Made by a program: the position numbers and the translations under genes. A stretch of DNA of 42,332 bases from an uncultured Eubacteriaceae bacterium. GTDB lineage: Bacteria; Bacillota; Clostridia; Lachnospirales; CAG-274. The notes beneath the pieces are model-generated. The model had not been told where the DNA came from. It worked only from the letters and a program-made list of their open reading frames with translations, and searched no databases. How positions within the stretch are numbered: the stretch's first letter is position 1; every line of letters starts with the position of its first letter. The stretch is taken from NCBI GenBank assembly GCA_946495765.1, contig CAMMEG010000003.1, positions 1 to 42,332 of the forward strand. Direction: 5' to 3'. Shown here piece after piece: positions 37,688-42,332 of this stretch.

Positions 37688-38212
37688 ATGCAAGAATATA
37701 CTAAAGTAGATGATTTAATAGATGAGCTATTTACTTTAATAAATGAAAGTAAAAGTGGAAGTCTATTTGGTGGTAAAGGTATAGATAAAGATGAAGCCTT
37801 TAATATATTAGAAGATATTAGATATAATTTACCTCGAGAGTTAAAAGAAGCCAAAAAAATAATCGATAATGCAGACAAAATTATACAAGATGCTAATTTA
37901 GAAGCTAATAAAATTATTAAAATGGCTGAAGAAGAAGCTGAGAATATGGTTAGTGAACATAATATCACTAAAATGGCTAAAATTATGGAAGAAAATAAGA
38001 GAAAAGAGATGAAAGAATATGTCACAGAAATGAGAGATGGTGCTATAAGTTATGCTGACAGTTGTCTTTTAGATGTAGAAAAAATATTACAAACTTCATT
38101 AAATGAAATAAACTACATAACTAAAAATATGGAAGAAAGACTATCCCAAGAACTAGAAAGAATTTACAAAAATAGACAAGAAATAAAAATGGAAGATTTA
38201 TATAATAACTAA
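37688..38212 (+). CDS. Coiled-coil protein of unknown function commonly beside coaD in Clostridia (V-type ATPase subunit H-like)
   Basis: Charged coiled-coil AKKIIDNADKIIQDANLEANKIIKMAEEEAENM; SD/start directly after coaD. Confidence 0.6.
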   Translation: MQEYTKVDDLIDELFTLINESKSGSLFGGKGIDKDEAFNILEDIRYNLPRELKEAKKIIDNADKIIQDANLEANKIIKMAEEEAENMVSEHNITKMAKIMEENKRKEMKEYVTEMRDGAISYADSCLLDVEKILQTSLNEINYITKNMEERLSQELERIYKNRQEIKMEDLYNN

Positions 38213-38252
38213 ATTTTAATAAAATTTTGGGAGCTTAAAAGTGTGATTAAAA

Positions 38253-39134
38253 ATGGGTAAATATATTAAAAATAATAGAAAAATAGCACATATAGTTAGT
38301 TTAATTGCTGTAATATTATCAGCGTTATTACAAACTTTTATAATTCAAGCATTTATACAACCCGCTGATTTATTATCAAGTGGATTTACAGGTGTAGCAA
38401 TATTAATAGATAAAATATCAAAAACTTTTTTTAATCAAACAATATCTGTATCATTTCTGTTAATAGCTTTAAACATACCTGTTGCTCTTTTATGTTATAG
38501 AGCTATTAGTAAAAGATTTGTTTTTTACTCTATCATTCAGGTATTTTTTAGCAGTACTTTTTTAAAAGTACTTGATTTTAAACCTTTCTTTGGTACAAAC
38601 GATGATATATTAAATGTTATATTTGGTGGATTTTTATATGGTATAGGTATAGTGTTAGCCTTAAAAGGACGTGCTTCTACTGGTGGTACTGATTTTATTG
38701 CTTTATATGTTTCCAATAAAAAAAGCAAATCTATTTGGAATCATGTTTTCATATTTAATGTTCTATTATTATGTATCTTTGGTCTTTTGTTTGGATGGTC
38801 TGAAGCAGGATACTCTATTCTTTTTCAATATGTTTCCACTAGAACCATATCTACATTCCATCAAAGATATGTACGAGTTACATTACAAATGACTACATCT
38901 AAACCAGATGAAGTTGTAGATGCGTATATTAAAAACTTTAGACATGGGTTATCTTGTGTAAATGGTATTGGTGGTTATAGTAAAAAAAATGTTACTGTTA
39001 TACATACAGTTGTATCTTCTTATGAAGTTCCAGATATTGTTGAAGCAATGAAAATGGTAGACCCTTATATAATTATTAATAGCTTTAAAACAGAACAATT
39101 TTATGGTAAATTTTATCAAGCACCTTTAGAATAA
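38253..39134 (+). CDS. YitT family membrane protein with C-terminal DUF2179
   Basis: AFIQPADLLSSGFTGVAILIDK, GIGIVLALKGRASTGGTDFIA, C-terminal GGYSKKNVTVIHTVVSSYEV. Confidence 0.92.
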   Translation: MGKYIKNNRKIAHIVSLIAVILSALLQTFIIQAFIQPADLLSSGFTGVAILIDKISKTFFNQTISVSFLLIALNIPVALLCYRAISKRFVFYSIIQVFFSSTFLKVLDFKPFFGTNDDILNVIFGGFLYGIGIVLALKGRASTGGTDFIALYVSNKKSKSIWNHVFIFNVLLLCIFGLLFGWSEAGYSILFQYVSTRTISTFHQRYVRVTLQMTTSKPDEVVDAYIKNFRHGLSCVNGIGGYSKKNVTVIHTVVSSYEVPDIVEAMKMVDPYIIINSFKTEQFYGKFYQAPLE

Positions 39135-39281
39135 AGTATATAAAATAACTCTTTTTACTAACTTTATATTAAAAAATATCTTTAACTGTAAAAATTTATC
39201 TTTTAATATTAAATTAACTAATAATTTTAATAAATTATTAATCTAAAACTAAAATTAATTATATATATATATTAATATAAA

Positions 39282-39340
39282 AATATAGAGATATTTATTA
39301 AAAAAGATTTTTTAATAAATATCTCTATATTAATTTTTTA
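39282..39340. terminator. Bidirectional terminator, perfect 24-bp stem
   Basis: AATATAGAGATATTTATTAAAAAA-GA-TTTTTTAATAAATATCTCTATATT then AATTTTTTA. Confidence 0.85.
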
Positions 39341-39444
39341 TTTTAAATCTATTAATAAAATATAAACTTTATTTTATTATATATATCCTAAATCTATAAT
39401 TTTATTTATTAAAAGTACATTAAACTATTACTTATATATTATTT

Positions 39445-41775
39445 TTATAAATGATTTATGTCATTATTTTCTTTTAACTTAAAGTCTGCAACAGACGAAT
39501 AAAATACTTCTGCTTGACTAGCAAGCTCCTGAGATGTAGCTGCAGTTTCTTCACTTACTGCTGTATTTGTTTGAGTAACACTAGAAATTTCATTAACTGA
39601 AATAACTATTCCATTAATAGCTTTTTCTTGATTAGAAGAAGAAATATTAGCTTTATTAACTAAATTAGAAATTTGCTCAATCTCTTGAACTATTTTCTCT
39701 AATTCTTTTGCTGTTAAATTAGCTATTTTATAACCCTCTTCAACTTTATTAACAGACATTTCTATAAGATCTGTTGTTTCTTTTGCTGCTTGTTGACTTC
39801 TTGAAGCAAGACTTCTAACCTCTTCTGCAACAACAGCAAATCCTTTTCCATGTTCACCTGCTCTAGCAGCTTCAACAGCGGCATTAAGTGCAAGTATATT
39901 TGTTTGGAAAGCAATATCTTCTATAACCTTTATTATATTTGAAATGCTATTAGATGCTATATTTATTTCTTCCATAGCTAAAAGCATTTTATTCATTTGC
40001 TCAGTACCATCATTAGCACTTAATTTTGTTTTTAAAGCAAGTTCATTTGCTTCATTAGAAGACTGTGCATTAATCAATGTTTGTTCCTCTATAAATTTAA
40101 TATTTTTATTAAGTACTTCAACTGCTTTGACTTGCTCTGTTGCACCTTGTGCCAATGATATACTAGATTCAGAAATTTGTTTCGAACCAGTAGAAACTTG
40201 TTCTGCTGAAGATATAATATCTTTTGTAAGAATATTTAAGTTTTTAATAATGAGATTTACAGATTCTTTTATTGATTCAAAATCTCCTAAATATTCTCTA
40301 TCAATTGAGACATTAAAATCTTTATAAGCCATTTTTGTAAGTATAGATGATATTTCATTAATATATGAACCTATTGTTTCTGCAGTAAAGTTTACTGTAT
40401 TTTTAATATTATTAAATTCTCCTTTATATTCATTTGTAATTCTATATTCAAAATTTCCTTTTGCAAATTGATTAAGTGCACTTTGTGTTTCTTTAATAGG
40501 AGTGACAACATTCTCTACAAAAGAATTTAATCCAACAGTTGTTGCTTTCCAAGCACCTTCATAATGTTTTGGATCAATTCTATATTCAAGATCTCCTTCT
40601 CCTGCAGCATTAATAAGATTGTATATTTCTTCATAAAAACCTTTAAGTGATAACTGAACATTTTTTAAAGCCTTAATAGATTCCTGTTTATCTCCAGGCA
40701 AATCTTTAATTTCAACATCAAAATTACCATTACTAATAGAAGTAACTGTACTTGTTATATAATTTGTATCTTTAATTAAACCTTCTGTTGCAATATTTAT
40801 AGCATTTGTAGCTTCACTAAATGCTCCTTCATATTTTTCTATATTTATTCTATACGAAAGATTTCCTTTATCAAGTTCACTTGATAAAGAATTAATATCT
40901 TTTATAATATTTCCTATTGTATTTGCCATTGTATCAATAGCATTAGAAAGATGCCCTAATTCATCTCTTGAATTTGTTCTTATATTTATATCTAAATTAC
41001 CTTTAACAACTGAGTTAGCTGCAAACATAATATTTCTAATAGGTCTTGTAATACTTAAAGATATAAATACAACACATAAAATAAGAAGTAATATAGTAGC
41101 TAATGCTATTGAGATTAAAGTAATTATCCTTATATTTGTTTGCCTATAAACTTTAGAAAGATCCAAAATCATATCAGAAAAAGCTGTATTTGGTATTTCT
41201 AAAGCTACACCTATTTCTTCTGATCCAACTTCACCAAACATCTTTGCTGCTATTGTTCTTATTAAATTAGACTGTTCTATATATTTTTGTTGTCCCTCTA
41301 AAGAATTAAATTCACCTTTCTCATGCATATCTATAAAATTTATGAATTCTTCATAATATTCATCTAAAATAATATTAACTTCTTCAATATCATTTATTTG
41401 ATTTGTTCTATCAACATTATCCATAGAAGATATTTCTTGAATAGTAGATTTATAATCATTTATCGATTCTTTTGCTATATCGTATATAAGTTGAAATTCA
41501 TTTCTAGCCTCGTTATATTTTCCCTCATTTAATGGTGAGTTTAAAGAATCAAATCTTAAAACAATAGACCTTAAATCTATAAATCTACTAATAGACGTAA
41601 GCCCCTTTTCAATAATAATTTTATTATAGTTTATACTTGTATTATATTGTTCATTAGACATTTTTAAGTTCTTAATTCCAATTAAACTAAGTAATAAAAC
41701 AAGTATTGTAATAATAAGTACCATAAAAGTAAACTTTACTTTTATTTTAATATTAGTCAAAAATTTCATTAACAA
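39445..41775 (-). CDS. Methyl-accepting chemotaxis protein with poly-HAMP array
   Basis: Two TM helices, helical sensor domain, about six HAMP-like repeats, and signalling tip [35 protein letters not shown]. Confidence 0.95.
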   Translation of the reverse strand: MLMKFLTNIKIKVKFTFMVLIITILVLLLSLIGIKNLKMSNEQYNTSINYNKIIIEKGLTSISRFIDLRSIVLRFDSLNSPLNEGKYNEARNEFQLIYDIAKESINDYKSTIQEISSMDNVDRTNQINDIEEVNIILDEYYEEFINFIDMHEKGEFNSLEGQQKYIEQSNLIRTIAAKMFGEVGSEEIGVALEIPNTAFSDMILDLSKVYRQTNIRIITLISIALATILLLILCVVFISLSITRPIRNIMFAANSVVKGNLDINIRTNSRDELGHLSNAIDTMANTIGNIIKDINSLSSELDKGNLSYRINIEKYEGAFSEATNAINIATEGLIKDTNYITSTVTSISNGNFDVEIKDLPGDKQESIKALKNVQLSLKGFYEEIYNLINAAGEGDLEYRIDPKHYEGAWKATTVGLNSFVENVVTPIKETQSALNQFAKGNFEYRITNEYKGEFNNIKNTVNFTAETIGSYINEISSILTKMAYKDFNVSIDREYLGDFESIKESVNLIIKNLNILTKDIISSAEQVSTGSKQISESSISLAQGATEQVKAVEVLNKNIKFIEEQTLINAQSSNEANELALKTKLSANDGTEQMNKMLLAMEEINIASNSISNIIKVIEDIAFQTNILALNAAVEAARAGEHGKGFAVVAEEVRSLASRSQQAAKETTDLIEMSVNKVEEGYKIANLTAKELEKIVQEIEQISNLVNKANISSSNQEKAINGIVISVNEISSVTQTNTAVSEETAATSQELASQAEVFYSSVADFKLKENNDINHL

Positions 41776-42012
41776 TACCTCACTTAATAAATTAATTTAT
41801 TTTAAACAACTATGTCCTTTAATATTGTAACATAGTATACTCAATAAATCAACATTAGTCTATAAAATATCATAGTATTACACAATTTTTACAGTATTAA
41901 ATTCTTTATTTACCAAATATCATAAAAAGTATAAGTTTATTTTTAATGGTTGTTTGTCAATAATTGTGGCGAAAGTTTGTTTACTAAAATATATAATCTA
42001 AAATCTCACAAT

Positions 42013-42039
42013 AAAAAAAGCTATATACTATTTAGCTTT
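42013..42039 (-). terminator. Intrinsic terminator of the tRNA cluster
   Basis: Minus strand AAAGCTA-AATAGTATA-TAGCTTTTTTT. Confidence 0.75.
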
Positions 42040-42093
42040 GATTAATACTTTAATCTCTACTAAAAATAGCATATAACTATAAATTTAAAATAG

Positions 42094-42167
<74 letters not shown>

Positions 42168-42195
42168 TTATTATTAGATTATTTAGTGAAAAAAG

Positions 42196-42277
42196 TGGGT
42201 GGAGAAGGATTCGAACCTTCGAAAGACTAGCTAACAGATTTACAGTCTGCCCCCTTTGGCCACTCGGGAATCCACCC
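42196..42277 (-). tRNA. tRNA-Tyr (GTA), class II with long variable arm
   Basis: GGGTGGATTCCCGAGTGGCCAAAGGGGGCAGACTGTAAATCTG...GGTTCGAATCCTTCTCCACCCA. Confidence 0.96.
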
Positions 42278-42287
42278 TTAATTTACA

Positions 42288-42332
42288 AGCCGATGAAGGG
42301 ACTCGAACCCCCAACCTGCTGATTACAAGTCA
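42288..42332 (-). tRNA. tRNA-Thr (TGT), partial, cut by the window end
   Basis: TGACTTGTAATCAGCAGGTTGGGGGTTCGAGTCCCTTCATCGGCT, 3' half only. Confidence 0.9.

Noticed and set aside
39241-39340. AT-rich ATATATAT tract and long inverted repeat as an origin or phage attachment site
   Set aside because: The perfect 24-bp inverted repeat lies between convergent genes with T-tracts on both strands, best explained as a bidirectional terminator.

Overview
The window is a very AT-rich, low-GC Firmicute chromosome segment, most likely from a spore-forming Clostridia-type anaerobe given sigK, a GerS-like lipoprotein and dacF. Most of it is ordinary core genome. Minus-strand blocks: ADH/AKR/carboxymuconolactone decarboxylase with a divergent MerR; sigK; rsmA; alaS; dnaB-rplI-gdpP; a BrkB-family membrane protein; dacF; a tre operon; a heterodimeric ABC exporter with a divergent AraC regulator; gerS-like/alr/mazF; a methionine gamma-lyase-like gene with miaA; rpmB. 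Plus-strand block: Asp23, DAK2 kinase, recG, rsmD, coaD, yitT. The right end has a large poly-HAMP chemotaxis receptor and three minus-strand tRNA genes (fMet, Tyr, partial Thr). Details a six-frame ORF list misses: (i) mazF has no MazE-like ORF and is instead preceded by an overlapping 16-codon ORF whose start codon lies in a perfect 14-bp inverted repeat; (ii) rsmA is intact only if it starts at a non-canonical AUU codon; (iii) a 26-aa hydrophobic microprotein ORF with a strong SD; (iv) a diverged intergenic repeat about 120 bp long flanking the tre operon and abutting terminators; (v) a perfect MerR-type 19-bp-spacer promoter/operator; (vi) GdpP without its membrane anchor; (vii) at least five decayed genes or gene remnants. 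No CRISPR array, IS element, prophage or obvious defence island was seen. All family calls come from reading the sequence; no database search was run.
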